A stretch of DNA of 64,000 nucleotides from Bacteroidota bacterium (lineage in GTDB: Bacteria; Bacteroidota; Bacteroidia; Chitinophagales; Chitinophagaceae), in the NCBI GenBank assembly GCA_020161435.1, contig JAIUNV010000007.1, positions 183,456-247,455 of the forward strand, given 5' to 3'. Position 1 is the stretch's first letter. Every line of letters starts with the position of its first letter. The notes beneath the pieces are model-generated. The model saw only the letters and a program-made list of their open reading frames with translations, was not told where the DNA came from and made no database searches. Made by a program: the position numbers and the translations under genes. This document shows, in pieces, positions 52,784 through 61,703 of the stretch.

Positions 52784-54184
52784 TTACTTGAGTTCACCAA
52801 CCATTTCGGCAGGAATCACCCATGCATCAAATTCTTCTGGTGTTACATAGCCCAGCTTCACCGCCATTTCTTTCAGCGTAGTACCTTCTTTGTGGGCTTT
52901 CTGCGCTATTTCAGCAGCTTTGTAATAACCAATCTTGGTGTTCAAAGCCGTCACCAGCATCAGGCTGTTGTCTACGTGCTTTTTAATGTTGGCTTCAATG
53001 GGTTCGATACCTACAGCACATTTATCGTTGAAGCTGACACAACCATCGCCAATGAGGCGGGCACTGTGCAGGAAGTTGTAAATCATTACCGGCTTAAATA
53101 CGTTCAGTTCAAAATGACCGGTAGCACCGCCAATGTTGATGGCCACATCGTTGCCCAACACTTGAGCAGCTATCATGGTGAGTGCTTCGCACTGGGTGGG
53201 GTTTACTTTACCGGGCATGATAGAAGAACCGGGCTCATTGTCGGGGATGAAAATTTCACCAATACCACTTCGAGGTCCTGAGCTGAGCATGCGGATGTCG
53301 TTGGCTATTTTCATGAGGCTCACTGCCACAGTTTTCAACGCACCATGTGCTTCCACAATAGCGTCGTGAGCAGCAAGGGCTTCAAACTTGTTTTCAGCTG
53401 TTACAAAAGGCAAACCGGTGAGAGCTGCAATATGCTTCGCTACATTTTCGCTGTAGCCTTTTGGCGTGTTGATGCCAGTACCTACGGCTGTACCACCAAG
53501 CGCCAGTTCACTCAGGTGTTCCAGTGTATTGTTAATGGCTTTTAAACCATGGTTCAACTGGCTTACATAACCACTGAACTCCTGACCGAGTGTAAGTGGT
53601 GTAGCGTCCATAAAGTGGGTACGGCCAATCTTCACCACGTTCATGAAAGCCTTGCTTTTTTCGGCCAGTGTATTGCGCAGCTTCTCAATGCCGGGGATGG
53701 TTACTTCCAGCAAAATTTTATACGCTGCAATGTGCATGGCAGTCGGGAAAGTATCGTTGGATGACTGTGATTTGTTCACGTCATCGTTAGGATGTAAAAA
53801 CTTCTCCTTATCGGTAAGGCTGCCACCATTAAGCACATGGCCGCGGTAGGCCACCACTTCGTTTACATTCATGTTGCTTTGTGTGCCGCTACCCGTTTGC
53901 CACACTACCAGCGGAAAATAATCATCGAGTTTGCCTTCGAGAATTTCATCGCACACCTGGCCAATGAGTTTGCATTTTTCTTCGGGCAGTACACCTGCTT
54001 CAAAGTTGGTGATGGCCGCCGCTTTTTTGAGGTAAGCAAATGCCCGAATGATTTCTTTGGGCATGCGGTTGATGTCTTGCGCAATTTTAAAATTGTCAAC
54101 ACTGCGCTGGGTTTGTGCTCCATAGTACGCATTCACGGGCACTTGCACTTCGCCCATTGTGTCTTTTTCTATCCGGTAGTCCAT
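52784..54184 (-). CDS. fumC: Class II fumarate hydratase
   Basis: A 466-residue fumarase converting fumarate to malate in the TCA cycle. Signatures include the N-terminal KDTMGEVQVP, GSGTQSNMNVNEV, PNDDVNKSQSSND, GRTHFMDATPLTLGQEFSG and the family loop GSSIMPGKVNP containing the catalytic Ser. The C-terminal helical domain ends KLGYVTPEEFDAWV. FumC is favoured over aspartase by its length and the TGLPFV and RTHFMDATPL context. ATG 54184 matches the family start. Confidence 0.96.
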   Translation of the reverse strand: MDYRIEKDTMGEVQVPVNAYYGAQTQRSVDNFKIAQDINRMPKEIIRAFAYLKKAAAITNFEAGVLPEEKCKLIGQVCDEILEGKLDDYFPLVVWQTGSGTQSNMNVNEVVAYRGHVLNGGSLTDKEKFLHPNDDVNKSQSSNDTFPTAMHIAAYKILLEVTIPGIEKLRNTLAEKSKAFMNVVKIGRTHFMDATPLTLGQEFSGYVSQLNHGLKAINNTLEHLSELALGGTAVGTGINTPKGYSENVAKHIAALTGLPFVTAENKFEALAAHDAIVEAHGALKTVAVSLMKIANDIRMLSSGPRSGIGEIFIPDNEPGSSIMPGKVNPTQCEALTMIAAQVLGNDVAINIGGATGHFELNVFKPVMIYNFLHSARLIGDGCVSFNDKCAVGIEPIEANIKKHVDNSLMLVTALNTKIGYYKAAEIAQKAHKEGTTLKEMAVKLGYVTPEEFDAWVIPAEMVGELK

Positions 54185-54572
54185 ATATGTGTTTTTTAAA
54201 AGTTCCACAAGTTCACAAGTTCCAAAGTTCAATGGTTCACAAGTTGGGATGTTGAAAGCGGGTCAAGTTAATGCTGTGGAAAGATGTATATCCTAACATC
54301 TGTCATCTGCCATCTAACATTCAAATTGGTTGCGCAAATGTAGCTGATGTGGTGCAGACGCAGCTGTCATTTAGCAGTAAAAAGCATGACGATGGAGTGT
54401 TTTTAAACTGTCGAATGTCATAGCATTTATGGGCAATCTGTCCGAAACTTGTAATTGCAACGGATGCTTGGCGAACAACATTGCTGATGCTGCATGAAAC
54501 AACAAACGACAAGACGAGTGGGCAAGACAAGAGGCTGTTTCAAATCTTAATGTTTACCAGTAAAACTTTCAT
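54185..54572. other. 388-base intergenic region with short repeats
   Basis: The part next to fumC contains CAAGTTC/ACAAGTT words repeated five or six times (54200-54250), and 54290-54320 holds ATCTGTCATCTGCCATCTAAC. No gene or terminator was recognised. The region probably includes the divergent promoters of fumC and the amidase gene. Confidence 0.4.
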
Positions 54573-55328
54573 ATGAAATATCCCGGCCGCATTATCTGCA
54601 AGGGCGATACCGACACCCGCATTGTAAAAGCCATTCAAACAAGATTACAACAACTGGGCATCGATCGGTTTGATGGCACCGGTGTTTTTGGCCCCAAAAC
54701 GGAGCAGGCCATTCGCTTGTTTCAGGCCCGTTTTACCGATCAGGAAGGCATGCCATTGGCCATAGATGGCGAGGTGGGCAGCATTACCTGGGAGGCGCTG
54801 TTTGGCAAGGCCAAAGTGCCCGATAACCACAGCACCAGCAGCAAATGGACAGAGGCGATGCTGCAAACCGCCCGTGGCGAAATAGGTGTACTGGAGCAAC
54901 CCACCGGCAGCAATTGGGGGCCCCGTATTAAAAAGTATTTACACACAGTGGGCATCAACTTTCCGGCAGCATGGTGTGCCGCATTTGTGTACTGGTGTTT
55001 TGAAGAAACAGCACTGGCGGCAGAAAAGCCCAACCCGTTGGTAAAAACAGGCGGCGTACTGGCGCATTGGAACAAAACCACCGGCAAAAAAATAACAGCA
55101 GAAGAAGCGGTGAATAATCCGGCACTGATAAAGCCGGGACAAATATTCATCATGAACTTTGGTGGGGGACAAGGACATACCGGCATTGTAGAAAGTGTGC
55201 AGGGCGGTTTCATTACTGTGATAGAGGGCAATACCAATGATGGTGGCAGCCGCGAAGGCGTGGGTGTTTTTCGCCGTACAAGAAAAATAGCGACGATTAA
55301 TAAGGGGTTTATTGAGTATAAGATTTGA
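54573..55328 (+). CDS. Peptidoglycan-binding CHAP-domain amidase
   Basis: A 251-residue protein with an N-terminal PG_binding_1 domain (about 12-80, VKAIQTRLQQLGI, FGPKTEQAIRLFQ) and a C-terminal CHAP/NlpC-like domain (about 95-250). The catalytic Cys is in AAWCAAFVYWCFEE, the His in GGQGHTGIVES, and the third residue Asn/Glu in IEGNTNDGG. No signal peptide is evident, which suggests either another secretion route (for example type 6 or lysis) or cytosolic storage as a toxin-like effector. It is not next to any prophage or T6SS gene. Confidence 0.85.
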   Translation: MKYPGRIICKGDTDTRIVKAIQTRLQQLGIDRFDGTGVFGPKTEQAIRLFQARFTDQEGMPLAIDGEVGSITWEALFGKAKVPDNHSTSSKWTEAMLQTARGEIGVLEQPTGSNWGPRIKKYLHTVGINFPAAWCAAFVYWCFEETALAAEKPNPLVKTGGVLAHWNKTTGKKITAEEAVNNPALIKPGQIFIMNFGGGQGHTGIVESVQGGFITVIEGNTNDGGSREGVGVFRRTRKIATINKGFIEYKI

Positions 55329-55875
55329 GGGATTTAAACACAGAGGAATTGGAGGTTGGCACAGAGGTACACAGTTTTTTTTTGAACCACGAAGAAGCAC
55401 GAAGAGTTTGCAGTTGGCAGTATGCTCCCGGTAGCTGTCGGGATTGCAGGGCAACAGTTCGACTACTGCAAATTGTGAATTGCAAACTGCAATCTATTTC
55501 TTTTGAATCACGAAGGCTCAGAGACAAAGAGTAGCACAAAGGATGTGTGATTGCTTTCTATTTACTTATTGCCTATTCCTTATTTCCTGCCTGTTTTCAC
55601 ACCCTGTGTACAAGCAAAACCAACTGCGTATAAAAAGAGTGGTAGTTTACTGTTCAGAACTACTCTCCCAGAATTTTAGTACCAACCATTCAGCTCACGG
55701 CAACATCCGTGGGCTGGTTGATTTTATGGAGGCAGGCACAATAGCTGCACATGGCTGAAGGGCTGGGGGATAGAACGGGTAGCTGGCCTGAGGCACGAAG
55801 GCCACTACAAGTGATAGCCCCAACTGCAGCTGCTGATTGCACTGCAGTTGACAGCCCCACAATAAAAACATAACG
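55329..55875. repeat. Intergenic dispersed repeat, copy B
   Basis: No gene is seen. The first 215 bases contain CACAGAGG, GAACCACGAAG, TTTGCAGT and CACAAAGG words that are the inverted counterparts of those at 28095-28313, plus a degenerate CCGGTAGCTGTCGGG related to the palindrome at 20261. The rest is unremarkable. Confidence 0.5.
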
Positions 55876-57330
55876 CTAACGGATATGTGCTACGGCATAG
55901 GGCAATACATAATAACAAAACAGGGTGATGAGTACAACGGCGATGAGGTTCATCACCAGGCCCGTTTTAATCAAGTCGGCAAGGCGGAGGCGGCCGCTGG
56001 CAAACACAATGGCATTGGGCGGAGTACCCATGGGCAGCATGCTGGCGCAACTGGCGGCCAGCACCATGGGCGTGGCCAATAGCAATGGATCGAGCTGCAT
56101 GGCATCGGCCATTCCAGCCAGCACGGGTGCAAATACAATGACCTGTGCTACGTTGCTCAGTATTTCGGAAACGAAAATGGACACCAGCGTTATCACCAGC
56201 ACCAATACAAACAGGTTACTGCCGGCACTGGCAGCCATCCATTTACCCAGGCTGTCGATAATGCCAACTTCATCGAGCTGGTTGGCCAGCGAAATACCGC
56301 CGCCAAACAACAGCAAAATGCCCCATGCCATTTTGTGCGTGTCGGTCCACTCGAGTAGCTGTCGGCCAATGCCTTTGGTATCGCCACTGGGCATGGCAAA
56401 CAGCAGTATGGCACCCATTACGGCTATCAGATTATCATCGAAACTGGTATGCAGTTTGGTATTGATGAGGTCTTTGAAAATCCACAGAAAAGCGGTGAGG
56501 CAAAAGATAACGAGCACCCTTTTTTCGGGTACACTCATGCGGCCCAGTTGCTGCAGTTCGTGTTGTATTACTTGCCTTGCTGCGGCATTGCTTTTAATTT
56601 GGTTGCGGTACAGCACACGGGTCATCACCCAATACAAGGTAAACATGAGGATGATGGAAATGGGTACGCCAATAATCATCCAATCGGCAAACTGAAAAGT
56701 GTAGCCGTAAGTCTTTTTCAGAAATGCAGTGTACGATACATTGGGCGGCGTACCAATGATGGTGGCAATGCCGCCAAAGTTGCTGGCGTAGGCAATGCTC
56801 AAAAGCAGGCAAATGCCCATGTTGCGAATGGCTACGTCATTTTCTCGGTTGCGTTCGAGCACCTGCACCACACTCATGGCTATGGGATACATCATCATGG
56901 TGGTGGCGGTGTTGCTGAGCCACATGCTTAAAAAGCCGGTGGCCAAAATAAAGCCGAGAATAATGTGGTTGCCGCTGGTACCTGTAAACTTGACTACGTT
57001 TAAAGCGATGCGGCGATGCAGGTCCCATTTTTCGATGGCGAGGCCAATCATAAAACCACCCATGAATAAAAAGATAGCGGGATTGGCGTATGGCGCTGCT
57101 GCATCTGCAGTGCTGCAAATGCCCAACAGCGGAAACAACACAATGGGCAATAAAGAAACAACAGCCATGGGCAATGCTTCGGTAACCCACAGTGTTACCA
57201 TGAGCCCGGCGCAGGCTACAGCTTTTTGTGCCAATGGTTGTAGTCCAAAAGGATTGGTGGCCCACAAGAAAATAAACAGGGCCAAACTACCCAACTGGAG
57301 CCAGCCATTTTTTGACAGAACGAATCGCAT
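55876..57330 (-). CDS. DASS/SLC13-family carboxylate transporter
   Basis: A 484-residue transporter with about eleven membrane segments and the DASS family's inverted repeat. Characteristic words are NPAIFLFMGGFMIGLAIEKW, SNTATTMMMYPIAMSV (first SNT motif), and TPMVLAASCASMLPMGTPPNAIVF near the C-terminus (second, with SCA in place of SNT). It probably takes up succinate, malate, fumarate or citrate using sodium. That fits with fumC nearby, but they are not in an operon. ATG 57330 matches the family start. Confidence 0.92.
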   Translation of the reverse strand: MRFVLSKNGWLQLGSLALFIFLWATNPFGLQPLAQKAVACAGLMVTLWVTEALPMAVVSLLPIVLFPLLGICSTADAAAPYANPAIFLFMGGFMIGLAIEKWDLHRRIALNVVKFTGTSGNHIILGFILATGFLSMWLSNTATTMMMYPIAMSVVQVLERNRENDVAIRNMGICLLLSIAYASNFGGIATIIGTPPNVSYTAFLKKTYGYTFQFADWMIIGVPISIILMFTLYWVMTRVLYRNQIKSNAAARQVIQHELQQLGRMSVPEKRVLVIFCLTAFLWIFKDLINTKLHTSFDDNLIAVMGAILLFAMPSGDTKGIGRQLLEWTDTHKMAWGILLLFGGGISLANQLDEVGIIDSLGKWMAASAGSNLFVLVLVITLVSIFVSEILSNVAQVIVFAPVLAGMADAMQLDPLLLATPMVLAASCASMLPMGTPPNAIVFASGRLRLADLIKTGLVMNLIAVVLITLFCYYVLPYAVAHIR

Positions 57331-57455
57331 AGTTGGCGGACAAGATATTGATAAAAGCAAAACACAAAACGAGTTATAGGGCAGGTAAAAGGATAATGAT
57401 GATTTTCTGTTGTTTTGTGCACTGGCTCTCAAACCTTAGCTTTGCCGCCCCATAC

Positions 57456-57542
57456 AGAGAGGTGCCCGAGTGGTTGAAGGGGCTCGCCTGGAAAGCGGGT
57501 ATACGGGAAACTGTATCGAGGGTTCGAATCCCTTCCTCTCTG
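57456..57542 (+). tRNA. tRNA-Ser (anticodon GGA)
   Basis: An 87-base class II tRNA. The acceptor stem AGAGAGG/CCTCTCT, D arm with CCC/GGG, anticodon stem CTCGC/GCGGG, anticodon GGA at 57490-57492, a long variable arm, and the T arm GAGGG-TTCGAAT-CCCTT are all visible. G follows the acceptor stem; CCA is not encoded. Its 3' end is a common integration target, and an integrase gene follows in the same orientation. Confidence 0.95.
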
Positions 57543-57543
57543 C
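57520..57543 (+). other. Candidate attachment site in tRNA-Ser 3' end
   Basis: The tRNA 3' end (T arm and acceptor) is the likely crossover region for the integrase encoded 222 bases downstream. No second copy was found inside the window, so the distal att site should lie beyond the right edge. Confidence 0.45.
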
Positions 57544-57619
57544 TTTTTACACTGCGAAAAACGCTGCAAAACGCTGCAAATCAACGCTTTATACATTATT
57601 TGAGTTTCTGGAAAAGTGC

Positions 57620-57673
57620 AAATGTCTCCGAAATTACACCACGTTTTGGTGTGATTTTAGAGACATTTTTTTT
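57620..57673 (+). terminator. Long hairpin with T8 tail after tRNA-Ser
   Basis: AAATGTCTC (57620-57628) and ATTACACCA pair with TGGTGTGATT and GAGACATTT, giving a stem of about 20 pairs with minor mismatches, followed by T8. It could terminate the tRNA transcript; its position between tRNA and integrase also makes it a possible recombinase-binding element. Confidence 0.6.
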
Positions 57674-57764
57674 GGGCATTTTGGACTGCTGCGATATGCT
57701 TCATTTTGCATGTTTCTAAGTTCCACCAACACGTCAATTTTAATCATCAAAATGATTGACCGTT

Positions 57765-58976
57765 ATGTTGGATTTCATGGACATTCGATTTGGCTTCATG
57801 CTGAGAAACACATCTCCGAATAAAAAGGGCCAATTCCCCATCATTTTTAGAATCACTTTTCGCAATGAGCGAAGAGATCTTTTTACAGCATTGTATTGCA
57901 GTAAAAAAGACTGGAATGCATCCGCCGGAAAATTTGACCGCAAATCAAAAATGGCTGTTGAAGGCAACCGCAATCTGGAAATGCTGCACCGGAAAGCTGC
58001 CAATGCATTTGATCAGTTGCGGTTCAATGGCGACGTGTTTAGCCTGGAAGAATTGATTGATAAAATCAAGGGCAAAGAGGAGCGTCCGCAATTGCTCATC
58101 GACTACCTGCGGGAAGGTGCCGAAAAAGTAAAGCTTCGTGCAGGGGTGGACGTCACCAAAGCCACGTATGAAAAATACCGGCGCAGTGTTTTGCACACGG
58201 AAGAATTTCTGATGAAAGAATTCAAAGTGCGGAACTATAGCATCAACCGCTTAAACACCCATTTTCTAGAAAAGTATTTTCGATACCTGCGCACCACCCG
58301 CAATTTGCAACACAATACAGCAGTAAAACATTTGTCGTTTGTAAAAACGGTACTACTGCCAGCCATAAGAGCTGGTGTGATAAAAAATGATCCCTTTCGG
58401 GAATTGAAGCTCCGGTTGAAGCCGGTGTATCCTGGCTTTCTCAACCAGGAAGAAATTGATAAGCTAGTGGCGTTAGAATTAAAGGACAGAAACATGGCCC
58501 GTAAGCGGGATATCTTTTTGTTTGCCTGTTATACTGGTCTGGCTTATGTAGACTTAAAGGGTTTGAAAGGTGAGCATATTTTTCAGGAAAAGGATGGTAG
58601 TTATTACATCATCAAAGCGAGGCAAAAAACGGGTGAGCAAAGTATTATTCCGTTGCTGCCTGCTTCAGCCCGTATTCTTCAGTCTTACAGCCCTACCGGA
58701 GATATCAGAGATTTTATGTGGTATGTTTCCTCCAACCAAAAAATGAATGAAGGCATTAAAATACTCGGCCAGATGGCGGGGATTGAAAAACCGCTGCACA
58801 TGCACCTTGCCCGGCACACGTTTGCCACAACGGTCACGTTGAGCAATGGTGTTCCTATTGAATCAGTGAGTAAAATGCTGGGGCATGCTACCATTAAACA
58901 AACGCAGCACTACGCCAAAGTTGTCGCCTCGAAAATAAAAGATGATATGTCGAAGATTATGGGGCTGTACCAGTAG
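57765..58976 (+). CDS. Tyrosine recombinase (site-specific integrase)
   Basis: A 403-residue integrase of the Bacteroidota type: N-terminal arm-binding region (about 8-95), SAM-like core-binding domain (about 105-210), and catalytic domain (225-400). Catalytic residues seen are H347 and R350 in HLARHTFATT, H374 in LGHATIKQT, and nucleophile Y383 in THY-like QHYAKV. The first catalytic Arg is missing: box I reads CYTGLAYVDL with A260, as in CTnDOT-type integrases that lack this Arg. It lies 222 bases from tRNA-Ser and marks the left end of an integrated element. ATG 57765 preferred to TTG 57756. Confidence 0.92.
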   Translation: MLDFMDIRFGFMLRNTSPNKKGQFPIIFRITFRNERRDLFTALYCSKKDWNASAGKFDRKSKMAVEGNRNLEMLHRKAANAFDQLRFNGDVFSLEELIDKIKGKEERPQLLIDYLREGAEKVKLRAGVDVTKATYEKYRRSVLHTEEFLMKEFKVRNYSINRLNTHFLEKYFRYLRTTRNLQHNTAVKHLSFVKTVLLPAIRAGVIKNDPFRELKLRLKPVYPGFLNQEEIDKLVALELKDRNMARKRDIFLFACYTGLAYVDLKGLKGEHIFQEKDGSYYIIKARQKTGEQSIIPLLPASARILQSYSPTGDIRDFMWYVSSNQKMNEGIKILGQMAGIEKPLHMHLARHTFATTVTLSNGVPIESVSKMLGHATIKQTQHYAKVVASKIKDDMSKIMGLYQ

Positions 58977-59065
58977 TAAAAAGTTATAAAAATAAATTAC
59001 ATAACAAGAAACACCCCTGAAAGAACCGCGTCGGAGTAATTTAAAAAAAGTATGTTGAGATGCAA

Positions 59066-59479
59066 TTAATGCATTGTGAGGTGATACACATCTGACTTAT
59101 TCCGTTGAATATCGCGGATCAAGAACCCACCCGGTTCCGGTATCTTTTCCCACAAATCGAAGCTGCTGCAGGATTTCGGCAGTGCGTCAAACACAAGTGT
59201 GAAGATGTGTGGTTTATTGGCTGGAATTGTCAGCCAATTGGGGTAAATGCCAATATTGTATGCGTGTATCAGTTGCACTTTTTCGCTTGCTGGAAATGGC
59301 ACCAAATAGGTAGTGGGCCAAATTCGAATCCATTCCATTACATCAGTGCTGTTATAAGTAACATGCAAAATAACCTGTCCTTCTTCGGCATGTTGAGCCG
59401 AAAGGGCCAAACGGGTGGCTTCATCTATCTGTACTACCGTTTCTGTTTGTATGGAACAGGTTGGAAGATTGAGAATCAT
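59066..59479 (-). CDS. Hypothetical protein in the integrated element
   Basis: A 137-residue soluble protein with no signal peptide or recognised family. Its sequence alternates strands and turns (GQVILHVTYNSTDVMEWIRIWP, SEKVQLIHAYNIG) and ends in a charged tail. It is convergent with the integrase gene and divergent from the phosphatase gene. An intact frame with normal amino-acid composition supports it as a gene. Confidence 0.65.
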   Translation of the reverse strand: MILNLPTCSIQTETVVQIDEATRLALSAQHAEEGQVILHVTYNSTDVMEWIRIWPTTYLVPFPASEKVQLIHAYNIGIYPNWLTIPANKPHIFTLVFDALPKSCSSFDLWEKIPEPGGFLIRDIQRNKSDVYHLTMH

Positions 59480-59765
59480 ATTTGGGCGGGTTTATTGAAA
59501 ACGGGCACAAAGTTTTCTGAATTTGATTGCAGTCTATTTGCAAAGTATCCTCACCTATTCAACAAATAGCTGGTACTTCTTCCGACAGCTTTTCCGTATG
59601 GAACAAAGACGCCAATTTACAATAGCTGTTGCAAATCCTTTGCAGGTTATGCCATAAAAGGTGATCGCTATTTTTAGTTGGTATGAGCCAATTGTAAGGT
59701 TTATTCGGCTCACGGTAAAACCAGCTTCGCAAATAGGTTGGTATTTTGCGTAGTAAACTTGTATC

Positions 59766-60698
59766 ATGAAATACGACGTTTTCGGCGATATACACGGGTA
59801 TGCGCAGGAGTTGGAAATACTGTTGCAGCAATTGGGATACGAAAGGAAAGGAGGTGTGTACACACACCCGGCGGGAAGACAAGCTGTATTTGTGGGTGAT
59901 TACATTGACAGGGGGCCGATGATACGGGAGACATTGCACCTCATCAAAGACATGTGCGATGCTGGTAACGCTTTGGCAATAATGGGCAATCATGAATTCA
60001 ACGCAATTAGTTTTCATACGCCACATATTGAGAAAGGTGGATTTTTCCGTGATCATTCGCTGACGGAAATTGAGCAACACATCGATACGCTCAAACAGTT
60101 TAAACACGTAGAGAAAGAGTGGCAGTATTTTCTTGATTGGTTCAAAACGCTGCCGTTGTTTCTCGATCTTGGCTACATACGTGTGGTGCATGCCTGTTGG
60201 GATGCAAAGCACATTCAATGGCTGAAAGAAAATTATACGGGTATCAATACCGAAATCCTTCGATTGGCCAATGATAAAAGCAATCGGGGCGAAGGATTTA
60301 CCGTCATCAACGAAACACTGAAGGGCAAGGAATACACGTTGCCTGAGGGACATTTTTTCTTAGATAAAGGAGGAGTGCTGCGCAATGAGAGCAGAATAAA
60401 ATGGTGGACGCCAAAAGCAGCTCCAATCGCTTTCAATCACTATCTGATGGATTGTCCTCCTGAATTGGCGAATGAAAGTTTGCCGGATGATGTCGAACCA
60501 TTTTCATACACAGATCATGTGCCTGTATTTTTCGGACACTATTGGCTGAAAGGAAAGCCGTCTATTGAAAACAATGCTGCTATTTGTCTTGATTACAGCG
60601 TGGCAAAACACGGATATCTCGTTTGCTGCAGTGTTGACGTAATAGACCATAAACCTGTTATGAAACTATCCTATCAGAAAGCGCTTCAAAGCAGATAG
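59766..60698 (+). CDS. Calcineurin-like metallophosphoesterase
   Basis: A 310-residue PP1/PPP-like phosphoesterase. All metal motifs are intact: FGDIHGYAQE (D-x-H), VGDYIDRGP (GDxxDRG) and IMGNHEFNAI (GNHE), with later His in VVHACW and FFGHYWLKG. It may act on phosphoproteins, or on diadenosine polyphosphates or other nucleotides. It lies between the unknown gene and the deiminase-like gene in the putative element. Confidence 0.93.
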   Translation: MKYDVFGDIHGYAQELEILLQQLGYERKGGVYTHPAGRQAVFVGDYIDRGPMIRETLHLIKDMCDAGNALAIMGNHEFNAISFHTPHIEKGGFFRDHSLTEIEQHIDTLKQFKHVEKEWQYFLDWFKTLPLFLDLGYIRVVHACWDAKHIQWLKENYTGINTEILRLANDKSNRGEGFTVINETLKGKEYTLPEGHFFLDKGGVLRNESRIKWWTPKAAPIAFNHYLMDCPPELANESLPDDVEPFSYTDHVPVFFGHYWLKGKPSIENNAAICLDYSVAKHGYLVCCSVDVIDHKPVMKLSYQKALQSR

Positions 60699-60815
60699 AA
60701 GCGCTTTGCAAATACATTGCTATCTGTGCGACCATCTTTGGTGTATGCGGCTTTAGTGGTCTTGATTTTTCCATTTGTGCGTATCGATAAGAAGCTGCTG
60801 TAAATCGCTTTTAGT

Positions 60816-61703
60816 ATGATTGCGAACGCTGATTGCAATGCCGTTTTTTTGGCCGATCTTTTTCCTGTGCAATTTCCGGATATCTACCGCCGATTGGTGT
60901 TTCAATTCGACCGGTATGGTATACATCACGGATTGATTCCTGGTTGCAAGGATATTTGGGTAACCGACTTTATGCCGTTGCAGACCAAGGACGATTATTT
61001 TGTGCATTACAAATACGATCCGGATTACCTACAAGCAAAAAAGTGGCAAAAGACCATTTCGAATACCAAAGCGATTTGCGAAGCCATCGAATTGAGAGCT
61101 ACGCCACTCACTATAAAGCTGGATGGTGGCAATGTGGTATCCTGCGGCAACAAAGCAATTGTAACCACCAAAATATTCAAGGAAAACGAAGGATGGCACG
61201 AATATGCTTTGAAGCAAGAAATAAAAGCACAGCTTAAAGTGGAACAACTCATCGTCATTCCACAAGAACCGAATGATCCTATTGGTCATGCGGACAGCAT
61301 GGTGCGATTCCTCGATGAAAACACCGTGTTGGTCAACCATTATCCCAATACAGCACCGTACCGTGATTTTGGCCTTGCCTTGCGGTGGAGCCTGCACAAC
61401 GCAGGCTTGCATTGCCGCACTTTTCCTTACTACGCCTGGAAAAACAAAGACGCTTATGATGCCACCGGCTGCTACCTCAACTATCTGGAAGTTGGTCCAT
61501 ATATTTTTATGCCGTGGTTTAACATATTCGAGGACATGGAAGCAGATATTTCTTATCAGGATGTGTTTGGAGGCCGACAAATTATCGGCATTGTTTGTCC
61601 GGAATTAGCCAAGAAGGGTGGGGTGCTCAACTGTGCTACCTGGAGAGTAAAGCTGACCGATGATGATATTTTTACAAGGCCGAAGGCATTGTTATTAAAA
61701 TAA
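60816..61703 (+). CDS. Agmatine deiminase/PAD-family enzyme
   Basis: A 295-residue guanidine-group hydrolase of the peptidylarginine/agmatine deiminase family. Substrate and catalytic motifs are KDIWVTDFMP (Asp), IKLDGGNVVS, DPIGHADSMVRFL (His-Asp) and the nucleophilic Cys in GGVLNCATW. It is shorter than most agmatine deiminases (about 340), lacking part of the N-terminus, so substrate is uncertain. The upstream gap to the phosphatase gene is 117 bases. Transcription is likely shared but not proven. Confidence 0.88.
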   Translation: MIANADCNAVFLADLFPVQFPDIYRRLVFQFDRYGIHHGLIPGCKDIWVTDFMPLQTKDDYFVHYKYDPDYLQAKKWQKTISNTKAICEAIELRATPLTIKLDGGNVVSCGNKAIVTTKIFKENEGWHEYALKQEIKAQLKVEQLIVIPQEPNDPIGHADSMVRFLDENTVLVNHYPNTAPYRDFGLALRWSLHNAGLHCRTFPYYAWKNKDAYDATGCYLNYLEVGPYIFMPWFNIFEDMEADISYQDVFGGRQIIGIVCPELAKKGGVLNCATWRVKLTDDDIFTRPKALLLK

